From UBA6168 sp041752395 (lineage in GTDB: Bacteria > Bacteroidota > Bacteroidia > Chitinophagales > Saprospiraceae), in the NCBI GenBank assembly GCA_041752395.1, contig JBGSWN010000253.1, positions 5,583 through 69,582 of the forward strand: a stretch of DNA of 64,000 nt, written 5' to 3'. Positions 43,889 to 52,920 of this stretch are shown piece by piece (position 1 is the first letter of the stretch; every line of letters begins with the position of its first letter). The position numbers were made by a program, and so were the translations under genes. Under the pieces are notes generated by a model. It was not told the DNA's origin and did not search any database. It saw nothing but the letters and a program-made list of their open reading frames with translations.

Positions 43889-45040
43889 ATGAGAATTTAT
43901 TTAGACAATGCAGCCACCACCCCCCTTCTACCAGCAGTTATTGATTCCATGGCCAGGGTCATGCGGGAACAATACGGCAACCCGTCCAGCATCCACGCCG
44001 AAGGCCGTGCTATGCGGGCCGTCATTGAGGAGTCTCGTAAAAAAGTGGCCAATTTAATTGGTGCCAGCATCGGCGAGATTTTCTTTACCAGTGGAGGCAC
44101 CGAGAGCAGCAATATGGCTTTGAAATGCTCCGTGCGGGACCTCGGTGTGCAGCGAATCATCAGTTCGCCAACAGAACATCATTGTGTTTCGCATACTTTG
44201 GAAGTGCTTGAAAATCAAAACGTTAAGTTGGAAATGCTGAATGTGGATGAGCGGGGAAAACTGGATTACGACCAGTTGGAAACCTTGCTTCAAAACAACA
44301 ACGGGCAAAAGACCCTCGTGACGCTGATGCATGCCAACAACGAAATCGGCACCCTGAGCGATATGGAGCGAATCAGTCGGCTCTGCGAGCAATACGGGGC
44401 ACTTTACCATGCGGACACCGTGCAGACGATGGGGCATTTTCCCTTCAATGTTTCCAAAACAAAAATCCACTTCCTGACGGGTGGGGCGCATAAATTTCAC
44501 GGGCCAAAAGGCGCTGGATTTATCTATATCAATCATGCGTCCATGCTCAAGCCGTTCATTGACGGCGGTGGCCAAGAGCGCAACATGCGGGGCGGCACCG
44601 AGAATGCTTACGGTATCGTGGGCTTGGCAAAGGCATTGGAATTGGCCTGTGAAAACATGGCCGAACACCGCCAACATATCGAGGAATTGCGCAGCTATTT
44701 AAAGCAAAGCCTGTTGGATAATTTTGAGGATGTGCAGTTCAACGGAGACGTGGATGGGGATAGCCTCTACACCGTTCTAAGTGTTTCTTTTCCCCCTTCG
44801 GCAAAATCAGAGATGCTGCTCCTGCTGCTGGACATCGCTGGCGTGAGTGCGTCGGGCGGTTCGGCATGCAGCTCCGGTGCGGAGGCAGGCTCGCATGTCT
44901 TGCAGGCCATTGGCGCCGACCCCAACCGTAAAACCATCCGATTTTCGTTCTCGCATTTGAACACTAAAGAAGAAATGGATGATTTAGTTGAAAAATTAAA
45001 GACGATGGTGGCCGTCCGTAAGATGGAACCGGCGTATTGA
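43889..45040 (+). CDS. Cysteine desulfurase (IscS/NifS family)
   Basis: A 383-residue PLP enzyme. I start it at ATG 43889 (MRIYLDNAATTPL); the frame above is not conserved. Key features are FTSGGTESSNMAL, the PLP-phosphate and ring region HADTVQTMGHFPF, the Schiff-base Lys202 in GGAHKFHGPKG, and catalytic Cys327 in SGGSACSSGAEAGSHVL. The enzyme removes sulfur from cysteine for iron-sulfur clusters and thio-modification of tRNA. No IscU or SufBCD gene is adjacent, so its specific role is open. FabH follows 35 bases later on the same strand. Confidence 0.93.
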   Translation: MRIYLDNAATTPLLPAVIDSMARVMREQYGNPSSIHAEGRAMRAVIEESRKKVANLIGASIGEIFFTSGGTESSNMALKCSVRDLGVQRIISSPTEHHCVSHTLEVLENQNVKLEMLNVDERGKLDYDQLETLLQNNNGQKTLVTLMHANNEIGTLSDMERISRLCEQYGALYHADTVQTMGHFPFNVSKTKIHFLTGGAHKFHGPKGAGFIYINHASMLKPFIDGGGQERNMRGGTENAYGIVGLAKALELACENMAEHRQHIEELRSYLKQSLLDNFEDVQFNGDVDGDSLYTVLSVSFPPSAKSEMLLLLLDIAGVSASGGSACSSGAEAGSHVLQAIGADPNRKTIRFSFSHLNTKEEMDDLVEKLKTMVAVRKMEPAY

Positions 45041-45075
45041 TTTATATAAAAGCCTAACAATCAAATAATTACCAC

Positions 45076-46149
45076 ATGCCAAGCACTAAAATTGCCGGTA
45101 TCGGATTCTACGTTCCCGAACACGCTGTCACCAATTTTGACCTGATGAATCACATGGATACGTCTGATGAGTGGATTCAGGAACGAAGTGGAATTGTGGA
45201 ACGTCGCTATGCCGAGCGGCACAAAGAGACGACCTCCGTGCTCGGCGCTAAAGCCGCATTAATTGCCATCGAACGTGCGGGCATCACCAAGGAAGATGTG
45301 GATTTCATCATCTTTGCAACCCTCAGTCCTGATTATTTTTTCCCCGGCTGCGGGGTGCTCATGCAGCGGGAATTGGGCATCACCCACACCGAAATCGGGG
45401 CGCTCGACATCAGAAACCAATGCTCCGGCTTCGTTTACGGCCTCACCGTGGCCGACCAGTTCATCAAAACTGGGATGTACAAAAACATCCTGCTGGTAGG
45501 TGCCGAGGTGCATTCGATGGGCCTCGATTATTCGACCCGTGGCCGCAATGTGACGGTGCTTTTTGGCGACGGTGGTGGGGCGGTCGTACTGCAACCCACA
45601 AGCGAACTGGGACAAGGGATTTTGACCTCGAAGCTGCACTCGGATGGCACCCACGCCGAGCAGTTGGCCTTCATCAATCCCGGCTGCCATAGCGGCTACC
45701 ATGCGGTCAACCACGGTCAAGCGTTGGAGGATTTTGGCTACGATGAAAGCCAGGAATTTGGCGGCCTGTTTTTGACGCAAAAAATGATGGACAACGCCAT
45801 GACCTACCCCGAAATGGACGGTCAATTGGTGTTCAAAACAGCTGTGACGAAATTCCCAGAAGTCATCAAAGAAGTGCTGGACGACCAAGGCTTGACGCCC
45901 GCCGATATTGACCTTTTTATACCGCACCAAGCCAATTTACGGATCAGCCAGTTCGTGCAAAAAAAGCTCGGACTGCCCGATGAAAAGGTTTGGAACAATA
46001 TCCAACGTTATGGGAATACGACCGCAGCAACTATCCCAATTGCGCTTTGCGAAGCATGGGAGGCGGGTAAAATCAAGAAGGGTGACCTGATATGTATTGC
46101 CGCTTTTGGGAGTGGCTTTACGTGGGGTGCGTCATTGATTCGGTGGTGA
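45076..46149 (+). CDS. fabH: Beta-ketoacyl-ACP synthase III
   Basis: A 357-residue FabH-type condensing enzyme. It shows GIGFYVPEHAVTNFDL and IQERSGIVERRYAERHKET at the start, catalytic Cys116 in RNQCSGFVYGL, His284 in PHQANLRISQF and Asn314 in YGNTTAATIP, so the Cys-His-Asn triad is complete. The enzyme starts fatty-acid chains from acetyl- or branched acyl-CoA and malonyl-ACP. It is slightly longer than E. coli FabH. It may be co-transcribed with the cysteine desulfurase gene. Confidence 0.92.
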   Translation: MPSTKIAGIGFYVPEHAVTNFDLMNHMDTSDEWIQERSGIVERRYAERHKETTSVLGAKAALIAIERAGITKEDVDFIIFATLSPDYFFPGCGVLMQRELGITHTEIGALDIRNQCSGFVYGLTVADQFIKTGMYKNILLVGAEVHSMGLDYSTRGRNVTVLFGDGGGAVVLQPTSELGQGILTSKLHSDGTHAEQLAFINPGCHSGYHAVNHGQALEDFGYDESQEFGGLFLTQKMMDNAMTYPEMDGQLVFKTAVTKFPEVIKEVLDDQGLTPADIDLFIPHQANLRISQFVQKKLGLPDEKVWNNIQRYGNTTAATIPIALCEAWEAGKIKKGDLICIAAFGSGFTWGASLIRW

Positions 46150-46165
46150 TTTTTACCTTAAAAAG

Positions 46166-46208
46166 GTTGATAAGGGTTTTTGAAAATACTTCAATTGCCC
46201 TTATCAAC
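46166..46208. terminator. Hairpin between the convergent fabH and PKD-lipoprotein genes
   Basis: gttgataaggg (46166-46176) and cccttatcaac (46198-46208) form an 11-bp perfect stem around a 21-base loop. It is placed to stop transcription from both sides; no strong T tract is present. Confidence 0.5.
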
Positions 46209-46289
46209 ACCTATCACCTAATATTATTTTAGCTTAAAAAAATCGGATAAAGTGAAAATATCCAGTTTAAATTTTTAGGAAAAACAGGC

Positions 46290-47483
46290 TTATGGATATG
46301 CGATGGCAATCGTTGCTTTGCCATTATTTAAGTCAATATAATCGCCAGATTCACTCCATATTCGACAACTATATTCAAGGGTGATTTTCTTTGTTTTTTC
46401 GCCTTTTTCATTGTCGTCATAATCCTCTGTTTTTATGACTTTAATAAAGGAAGAACTAGGTTGTGAATTCAGGAAAGAGCTATAAAAATTGCCAGCGATG
46501 TCTGTATATTCTATTTTGGCGCTTGATAATTGAATCATATCGCCCACAATGATAGTGTCTATAACTTCCATTGAATCTAATAGCGAAACAATGGGTGAAT
46601 TTGAAAACCGAGCAATGCAGATAGGTGGAACCGTGCCTGATGCTAATGTTGTCGAAATAGAACCAGAAACGGTACACCCAATTGCATCTGTGACTGTTAC
46701 CGAGGCTTGTATAATCCCGCTTGAAACTTGAATGTTTACTGAGTCATCCGTTGAACCATTGCCCCAGTTATAAGCAAAAGGTGCAGCCCCATTTACATCA
46801 ATGACTTTAACTATAAAGGTTGAATCTATAATTGGATCTTGAAAATAGGCTTCAATATTAAGGTCACAATATGGAGAAATACCTTGTGTGTTTATTGGTT
46901 TGGTTAAAGAGGAACTGCAGGAATTATTGAGCGCAGTTATATTTAAAGTTACGGACTCGTTTGGTAGTAGTGCATAAATATGTTGACTTATTGTTCCAGA
47001 CATAAAATCAATTGAGCCATCTCCAAAAGTCCATTCATAAGCTACTTGTGTATTAGGTAAAATGCTGTTGGAAGCATCGAATATGGTGCTATATCCTGTG
47101 GTGTCAAATATAGTCTTCCATATTGTAATTGAGTCGCTTTCAGAACCAAAAAATAGATTGGGTTCTAGCGCAGCATTAATATCAGGAAACCCTTGTGGGC
47201 GTTGCTCCAAATCACGAATTCTAAAAGCAAATACCTCCATTGAATCGAGACCATCTTTTTGGGCAAAACTGCCTGAAAATTCATACACATCCAGTGGATC
47301 CTTTTCAAAGGAAGAAAACATATAGTACCCGTCCACGCCAGCTTGCCAGGTTTTTTGGTTGTCGCCAAATTTCGCCTCAGCGGTAAAGACCGAAGTGCCG
47401 TCTTTTGGGTCTAATTCCACTTTGCGGCAGCCAGTAACTAAAGCCGTGATTATCAAGATGTTATAGAAAATTATCCGTTTCAT
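46290..47483 (-). CDS. PKD-like repeat lipoprotein of the sigma-factor cassette
   Basis: A 397-residue protein with a lipoprotein signal (lipobox LVTGC at residues 15-19). The mature part has PKD/SprB-like beta-sandwich elements: TQVAYEWTFGDGSIDFM (a PKD-type GDG turn), then FAYNWGNGSTDDSVNIQVSS with TVTDAIGCTVSG. It probably faces the periplasm or the cell surface. It is the last gene of the operon 49447-46290, lying only 4 bases after the barrel gene, so it likely takes part in the same signal chain. The ligand is unknown. Confidence 0.78.
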   Translation of the reverse strand: MKRIIFYNILIITALVTGCRKVELDPKDGTSVFTAEAKFGDNQKTWQAGVDGYYMFSSFEKDPLDVYEFSGSFAQKDGLDSMEVFAFRIRDLEQRPQGFPDINAALEPNLFFGSESDSITIWKTIFDTTGYSTIFDASNSILPNTQVAYEWTFGDGSIDFMSGTISQHIYALLPNESVTLNITALNNSCSSSLTKPINTQGISPYCDLNIEAYFQDPIIDSTFIVKVIDVNGAAPFAYNWGNGSTDDSVNIQVSSGIIQASVTVTDAIGCTVSGSISTTLASGTVPPICIARFSNSPIVSLLDSMEVIDTIIVGDMIQLSSAKIEYTDIAGNFYSSFLNSQPSSSFIKVIKTEDYDDNEKGEKTKKITLEYSCRIWSESGDYIDLNNGKATIAIAYP

Positions 47484-47487
47484 TTTT

Positions 47488-48861
47488 TTAGTTGAAAAGG
47501 TAAACTACCTGTGCTCCAAGCTGGAATTTTTCCGTTTCTTTTAATAAAAAACTGCCAACTGGCGCATCATAATTTTTATCCAAAATGCCGCCAATCATGT
47601 AGTTTGCAGACAGCCCAAGCGACCAGCGTCCTACCAGATTATAACGGTAATTCAGTTGCAGCGTTGGTGCGATGCGACGGTAGCCATCCGATGTTACCCA
47701 GCCAGATTTCTCGGTTTTGAACACTTTCACTGGGGGTTCACCCTGCTTTTTGTAGCTGCCAGTCTCGCCCCGAACCCCGGTCAGGAAGTCAATGAGCAAC
47801 CCAGCTTCCATTTGGTGGCGGTTTTCCTGAAAGCCCAGTAAAACCGGGAGGCTGAGGTAATGCAATGAAGTCGGACGCAGTTCCAGGCTGTCCAGTTCGA
47901 GGCCGAAGCGGTAGTTGCGCTGACTGGCCGATTTCGAGGCGTCAAAACTGCCGGTGCGGTGCAAATACTGCACACCGCTGCTCAAATACAGCTTGTTCCG
48001 AAAGTCATAGCGCAGCACCAACCCAGCCCGTTGGCCGATGAAGGTTTTTTCGCCTTTGCCAGCGTTTGGGAGCAACATTTGCGAAGCCAAAAGCCCAAAA
48101 CGAAGCCTGCGTGGATTGGCCACATCAATCTTTTCCACGGTTGTGGCTAGATATTTTTCGTTAAAATCACCAGTCACAAAACAGGGCAACAATGCCAAGA
48201 AATCAGGTGAAGTCGTCCGCTCAAGTGCTGGTTCTTCGCTTTCATTTGACTTTGAATTGGATGTTTCTGAAAACTGATTAGCTGGTTTTTCCAGCCCTGT
48301 TTTGGCTGTAATATTACCATTGATATTGAACCCACTTTCCGACTTTTTTCCAGTGATTTGAGATTCATTGGCTATGCCTGATTTGTTGATTGATGTTCCT
48401 GCTTTTGAAGAAAGAGAACGTGTTTTTTTGTTTGCAATTGGTTGATTTTCAGCGAGTTGTTTTTTTATTGTACTACTGCCTTCTTGGATGATTGACGCTT
48501 TTTCAGTTTGGGGTAATTGGTTTTCAGTAGCTTCTAATTCTGATTTTTGACCTGATTCTGCGCCTTGTTTTTCCTCCATATTTTGCGTATTAGATACTTC
48601 TGTTTGTACAGATTGTGTAGCAATTTGTGCGCTGGTTTGAACAGGTTTTTCCCCACCATTTTTACCTAAAACCCAAAAGCCAAAACCGACCAATAAGAGC
48701 GCACCTAGCCCGCCGCTGAACCACCAGAAGATTACCCGCCGTTTGCGACGCTTGTCTTGAGCATTGAGCAGCTTTTCGGCGCTGAGCCAATACTCCTCAT
48801 TCATTTCAAACTTCCGATTGTGGAGGTTATCCTTGAAGTATTTGTCAAGCTTATTTTCCAT
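47488..48861 (-). CDS. Predicted anti-sigma-like membrane protein with outer-membrane barrel-like C-terminus
   Basis: A 457-residue protein. Residues 1-43 are a charged cytoplasm-type segment (FEMNEEYWLSAEKLLNAQ, RRKRR) followed by one membrane helix (44-66, VIFWWFSGGLGALLLVGFGF). Residues about 67-225 are a Gln/Ser/Asn/Glu/Lys-rich, low-complexity linker. From about 230 to 457 come amphipathic strands (FGLLASQMLLPNAGKGEK, GLVLRYDFRNKLYLSSGVQY, ending FQLGAQVVYLFN) that look like a small PorT-type outer-membrane barrel. It starts 16 bases after the sigma gene. I infer that the N-terminus holds the sigma factor and the chain spans the envelope. This is unproven. Confidence 0.72.
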   Translation of the reverse strand: MENKLDKYFKDNLHNRKFEMNEEYWLSAEKLLNAQDKRRKRRVIFWWFSGGLGALLLVGFGFWVLGKNGGEKPVQTSAQIATQSVQTEVSNTQNMEEKQGAESGQKSELEATENQLPQTEKASIIQEGSSTIKKQLAENQPIANKKTRSLSSKAGTSINKSGIANESQITGKKSESGFNINGNITAKTGLEKPANQFSETSNSKSNESEEPALERTTSPDFLALLPCFVTGDFNEKYLATTVEKIDVANPRRLRFGLLASQMLLPNAGKGEKTFIGQRAGLVLRYDFRNKLYLSSGVQYLHRTGSFDASKSASQRNYRFGLELDSLELRPTSLHYLSLPVLLGFQENRHQMEAGLLIDFLTGVRGETGSYKKQGEPPVKVFKTEKSGWVTSDGYRRIAPTLQLNYRYNLVGRWSLGLSANYMIGGILDKNYDAPVGSFLLKETEKFQLGAQVVYLFN

Positions 48862-48877
48862 GTCAATAAGGATTGAA

Positions 48878-49447
48878 TTACTTTTTCTCTTTCACTAAAT
48901 GTGCTGAACTAGACTGTACCAGCATTTCCCGTAGCCGTTGCCGAGCAAACGACAAATGCCATTTTGAAGTCCCATCACTGATGCCTAGCAGTTCACCGAT
49001 TTCGAGGTGGCCATAGCCGTCAATTGCAAAAAGGTTGAACACCTTCTGGCTCATCGGCGGCAGCGAGCGAATCATTGCTTCCAATTGCCCTGCCTCAAAT
49101 TGTAGGTCGGCGGTGTTGAAATCCACCAGCCCTTCATGGTTTTGGTGGTTCGTAAAGTCTTGATTTTCAATAAGTTCGTTTACTTTTCGGTTTTTGCGGA
49201 AGTCATCAATAAGCGTGTTAATCATGATGCGCCGAATCCAGGCTTCGAACGGTGTTTCGGGGCTGTACTTCGCCAGGTTGTTGATGATTTTCAAAAAGCC
49301 CTCGTTCACCATCGCAGCCGCATCCTCCTCTGAGCGCCGATACCGCACGCAGACGCTCATCAGCACGCTGAAACAGCGCTTGTAGAGCTGAAACTGCGCC
49401 CTGCGGTCGCCCTTGGCGGCGTCGTGAAGGAGTGGTTGGTTTACCAT
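48878..49447 (-). CDS. ECF-type sigma-70 family RNA polymerase sigma factor
   Basis: A 189-residue sigma factor. Region 2 is AMVNEGFLKIINNLAKYSPE with FEAWIRRIMINTLIDDFRKN, and region 4 is MIRSLPPMSQKVFNLFAIDG with HLEIGELLGISDGTSKWHLS (helix-turn-helix). The size and two-domain plan fit ECF sigma factors, which direct genes for envelope functions and are held by an anti-sigma factor. It is the first gene of the operon with the barrel protein and the PKD lipoprotein. The region upstream (49448-49592) is a word-repeat palindrome. Confidence 0.92.
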   Translation of the reverse strand: MVNQPLLHDAAKGDRRAQFQLYKRCFSVLMSVCVRYRRSEEDAAAMVNEGFLKIINNLAKYSPETPFEAWIRRIMINTLIDDFRKNRKVNELIENQDFTNHQNHEGLVDFNTADLQFEAGQLEAMIRSLPPMSQKVFNLFAIDGYGHLEIGELLGISDGTSKWHLSFARQRLREMLVQSSSAHLVKEKK

Positions 49448-49449
49448 TC

Positions 49450-49590
49450 TGCGATTGCGGATTTTCGATTGCGGATTACGGATTGGAGGGCAAACTAGCC
49501 ATCAATTGAATCCTGTTTCCTTAAAGTTTGGATGCGGATTTCTGAATTAGCAGTTTCCTGCCGCAATCCGAAATCCGCAATCCGAAATCG
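49450..49590. repeat. Inverted repeat of cggattgcggatt-type words upstream of the sigma factor gene
   Basis: The stretch gcgattgcggattttcgatt... (from 49450) and its reverse-complement relative ccgcaatccgaaatccgcaa... (49561-49590) enclose about 75 bases. Each arm contains the same heptamer-like word twice, and pairing is imperfect. It lies between the T9SS protein stop and the sigma-factor start, where it may terminate the former. Confidence 0.45.
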
Positions 49591-49592
49591 TT

Positions 49593-51467
49593 TTACTGCT
49601 TTACGATTTTCTTAGAAATAACCTCGTTTCCGGTAGTTACTTGCAAGAAATAAAGCCCTGTTGGAAGGTTCGTCAAGTCAACTTGTAGCGACTGGCTACC
49701 TTTCGTAACTGACTGATTATGAACGAGTACCGTTTTTCCGTCGGCCCTTGCCACGCTGATTTTTGCATCGAAATTGGCATTGGCCTCGAAGCCAAAGTTA
49801 ACTATGCCAGTGGTCGGGTTTGGGAAAATATGGACCTTGCTTTCCGCCACCAAATCGTTGATACCAAGCACGATGCCAGCGGGTGTCACCTCGAAATCGT
49901 TGCCAGTGGAAGTTGGTTTGTCAGCGCTCAAAGTGACCCAACGAACAGCCTGCTCGACGCCCACGATTTCAACTTCGAGTTTGTAGGTTCCGAAGGGCAA
50001 ATTTGCGAAGCTATACTGGCCTTGGTCGTCGGTAAGCGTGTGTGTGATTGGCTGCTCGTTGCTATCAAAAAGCAGGACGCTGGTGTTCGGGCGAGGGTCT
50101 CCGCCCCGGTCGTTTTCCTCGTTTGCGGTGAAGCCGTCCCCTTCCGTTACCAGGCCGTTGATGCTGCCAGAGCCACCTGTGAAGTTGGAGCCATCGTTGA
50201 ATATAATTTGGTAAAGGCCAGAGCCAGAAGCTGGGAGCGTAATCACATCCGCTGAATCCCAATGTACCGTGTTGAAATGGTAGGTCGGCATATAATCCGC
50301 AGCTATAGGCATACTTGGGTCAAGGGTGGCTTTTACGAGGTACTCGCCCACATTGGCCTGTGTGCCAAAAGTATAGTAGCTCGACCAGCCCGCAGTATCG
50401 GTTTCGATGTTGGTGGTGCCCAAGGAGACCCAGGTATTGCTGTTGGTGTCATTGAAAAAAAGCTCCACGATGCCTTGCAGGTTTGCGGGGCCGTTCAAGG
50501 AATCCGGCAGGTAGAGATAGCCGCTGATGGTGAAATTATTGGGTACGGAGTAGTTATAGCAGGCTGTTCCGGTGCAGCCTCCAGTTTGGATGGTCACACA
50601 ATAGGTGCCAGGGTTGTTCGGGAAAATTATAGATGATGTTTCGCCAGTGCTCCAAAGATAGCTGATGGGGTTAGGTGAGTTGGCGATAGCGTATAACGCA
50701 TCAAAGCCGATGGTATCCGATTCAAAAATCCATACGGAGCAAGGGTTTGGGTTGATTCCGAAATAACAATCAGTCGCTTCGCAACCAGTTGCATCGGTCA
50801 CGGTCACGCAATAGTCACCGAAATAGACTGGGCTGAGGGGGATAGACTGGGTGGTTCCGCCTGGCTGCCACTGGTAGGTGAAGGGGGCGGTGCCACTTGC
50901 TATGGCGTTGAAATATGTACCAGTGCCCAAGGTGTCAAAAGTGATATAAACATCGCAGGTATCCTGTTGGCCAGACCAATAGGTGCAGTAAGAAGCTTCG
51001 CATCCGGTCAAGTCCGTGATGGAAACGCAATAAGTCCCCGGCGAATTTGGTGTGATGGTCGAATTTGTGCTCCCATTGCTCCATAGGTAGCTGAACGGTG
51101 AAATACCGCCAGCAACTGCCACTAAAGCCCAGGGTGGTGTGACTTGGATATTGGCAGAGCAAGCATTTTGATTATAAACGCAAGATTCAGCAACACAGCC
51201 ATTGGCATCAGTCACAGTGACGCAATAGTTGATGCCCCAAGAGGTGACCATAACTGAAGCCGTATTTTCACCCGTGTTCCAAGTATAAACAAATGGAGCA
51301 TCACCAGTTGTTATGGCCGTTAGAATCACGTCACCTGAATTAGTAGAGTCCATGCTGATATCAACATTACAAACGAGGTCATTGGAGTTGAATGGATTTG
51401 AGAATCCATTGGCCCAAGCCGAAATGGAAATCATGCAAAATGCTAAGAGTTGAATAATTTTTTTCAT
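49593..51467 (-). CDS. T9SS-exported protein with SprB-like repeats and type A sorting domain
   Basis: A 624-residue protein starting at ATG 51467 (signal peptide MKKIIQLLAFCMISISAWAN). Residues about 25-310 hold tandem SprB/PKD-like repeats with the motif YCVTVTDANGCVAESC and variants, each with a Cys pair. A carboxypeptidase/SdrD-like domain (about 440-530, TDDQGQYSFANLPFGTYKLE) and a T9SS type A sorting domain (HIFPNPTTGIVNFGFEANAN to the end at KKIVKQ) follow. It should be attached outside the cell. It lies directly upstream of the sigma cassette on the same strand and may be its target or its sensor input (inference). Confidence 0.85.
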   Translation of the reverse strand: MKKIIQLLAFCMISISAWANGFSNPFNSNDLVCNVDISMDSTNSGDVILTAITTGDAPFVYTWNTGENTASVMVTSWGINYCVTVTDANGCVAESCVYNQNACSANIQVTPPWALVAVAGGISPFSYLWSNGSTNSTITPNSPGTYCVSITDLTGCEASYCTYWSGQQDTCDVYITFDTLGTGTYFNAIASGTAPFTYQWQPGGTTQSIPLSPVYFGDYCVTVTDATGCEATDCYFGINPNPCSVWIFESDTIGFDALYAIANSPNPISYLWSTGETSSIIFPNNPGTYCVTIQTGGCTGTACYNYSVPNNFTISGYLYLPDSLNGPANLQGIVELFFNDTNSNTWVSLGTTNIETDTAGWSSYYTFGTQANVGEYLVKATLDPSMPIAADYMPTYHFNTVHWDSADVITLPASGSGLYQIIFNDGSNFTGGSGSINGLVTEGDGFTANEENDRGGDPRPNTSVLLFDSNEQPITHTLTDDQGQYSFANLPFGTYKLEVEIVGVEQAVRWVTLSADKPTSTGNDFEVTPAGIVLGINDLVAESKVHIFPNPTTGIVNFGFEANANFDAKISVARADGKTVLVHNQSVTKGSQSLQVDLTNLPTGLYFLQVTTGNEVISKKIVKQ

Positions 51468-51645
51468 TGTTGAATTTTTTTTTGATTGTGTGCGAATTCG
51501 AATTCGTTTCAACCCTAATCACGAAGATAGCGTTTGAGAGGTTGGGTTTTAAGGAAAAATTATTGCTTTATTGCTGAATTGCAGTATTCTTTCCTTGTTT
51601 TGCCAACTCAAACCCTCAAACTCTCAATTGCTAAAACCCTTCATC

Positions 51646-52920
51646 ATGCAGCCACTCGCCGAAAGACTTCGCCCCACTTCCCTTGACGACTATGTCGGGC
51701 AACAGCACCTTGTGGGGCCGAACGCTATTTTGAGAAAAAGCATCGAGAGTGGAAAACTGCCGTCCATGCTGCTGTGGGGGCCGCCGGGCGTGGGCAAGAC
51801 GACGCTGGCCAGTATTATTTCCCACCAACTGAAGCGGCCATTTTACACGCTGAGCGCCGTCAACTCCGGCGTGAAAGATGTGCGGGAGGCGATTGAAAAA
51901 GCGCAGGGGCAAAAGTTTTTCAGCACGGCGAACCCTATTTTATTTATTGATGAAATTCACCGTTTCAGCAAATCCCAGCAGGATTCGCTGCTGGGAGCGG
52001 TGGAAAAAGGCATTGTGACGCTGATTGGGGCTACCACCGAGAACCCCAGTTTTGAAGTCATTTCGGCCTTGCTTTCCCGCTGCCAGGTTTATGTGCTGAA
52101 GCATTTGGAAAAAGCGGAACTGAAACAGATAGTAGATACAGCGCTCGAAAAAGATGAGTACCTGCGGGAAAAAGACATCGAAGTGGCTGAGTACGAGGCG
52201 TTGATGATGTTCTCCGGCGGCGATGCCCGAAAGCTGCTCAATGTGCTGGAGCTGGTGACCAATCCTGCGGTGAAAGGCGAAAAATTCACCATCACTAATG
52301 ATCTGGTGGAAAATGCCATCCAGACCAACCTTGCCATTTATGATAAAACGGGCGAGATGCACTACGACATTGCCAGCGCCTTCATCAAATCCATGCGGGG
52401 CAGCGACCCGAATGCCGCCGTTTACTGGCTGGCAAGGATGATTGAAGGCGGGGAGGATGTTGAGTTCATCGCCCGGCGCATGATCATCCTCGCCTCCGAG
52501 GACATCGGCCTAGCCAACCCGAACGCCCTGCTCATGGCCACCACCTGCTGGGACGCCTGCCGGGCCGTGGGCTTCCCCGAAGCCCGAATTATCCTATCCC
52601 AATGCGTCATCTACCTCGCCACCTCGCCCAAGAGCAATTCGGCCTACACGGCCATTGCGCAAGCACAACAACTGGTACGGGAGACGGGCACCTTGTCCGT
52701 ACCGCTCCACATCCGCAATGCACCCACCAAGCTGATGAAGGACCTGGACTACGGCAAAGACTACAAGTACGCCCACGATTTTGAAAAGAATTTTGCTGCG
52801 CAAGAATTTTTGCCAGAAGAAGTAAAAGGCAAACGCCTGTATGAGCCAAGTCGCAACGCTGCCGAAGAACGATTGCGCCAATGGTTGAAAGAGCGCTGGA
52901 AGGAAAAGTATGGATTCTAG
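51646..52920 (+). CDS. rarA: Replication-associated recombination protein A (RarA/MgsA), AAA ATPase
   Basis: A 424-residue protein starting at ATG 51646 (MQPLAERLRPTSLDDYVG). Walker A is GPPGVGKTTLAS, Walker B is ILFIDEIHRF, sensor 1 is LIGATTENPSFE, and the C-terminal domain holds AAVYWLARMIEGGEDVEFIA and AYTAIAQAQQLVRETG. RarA acts at stalled replication forks. The upstream 70 bases contain repeated words (ctcaaa/ctctcaa) that are probably untranslated. The gene is not in an operon. Confidence 0.93.
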   Translation: MQPLAERLRPTSLDDYVGQQHLVGPNAILRKSIESGKLPSMLLWGPPGVGKTTLASIISHQLKRPFYTLSAVNSGVKDVREAIEKAQGQKFFSTANPILFIDEIHRFSKSQQDSLLGAVEKGIVTLIGATTENPSFEVISALLSRCQVYVLKHLEKAELKQIVDTALEKDEYLREKDIEVAEYEALMMFSGGDARKLLNVLELVTNPAVKGEKFTITNDLVENAIQTNLAIYDKTGEMHYDIASAFIKSMRGSDPNAAVYWLARMIEGGEDVEFIARRMIILASEDIGLANPNALLMATTCWDACRAVGFPEARIILSQCVIYLATSPKSNSAYTAIAQAQQLVRETGTLSVPLHIRNAPTKLMKDLDYGKDYKYAHDFEKNFAAQEFLPEEVKGKRLYEPSRNAAEERLRQWLKERWKEKYGF

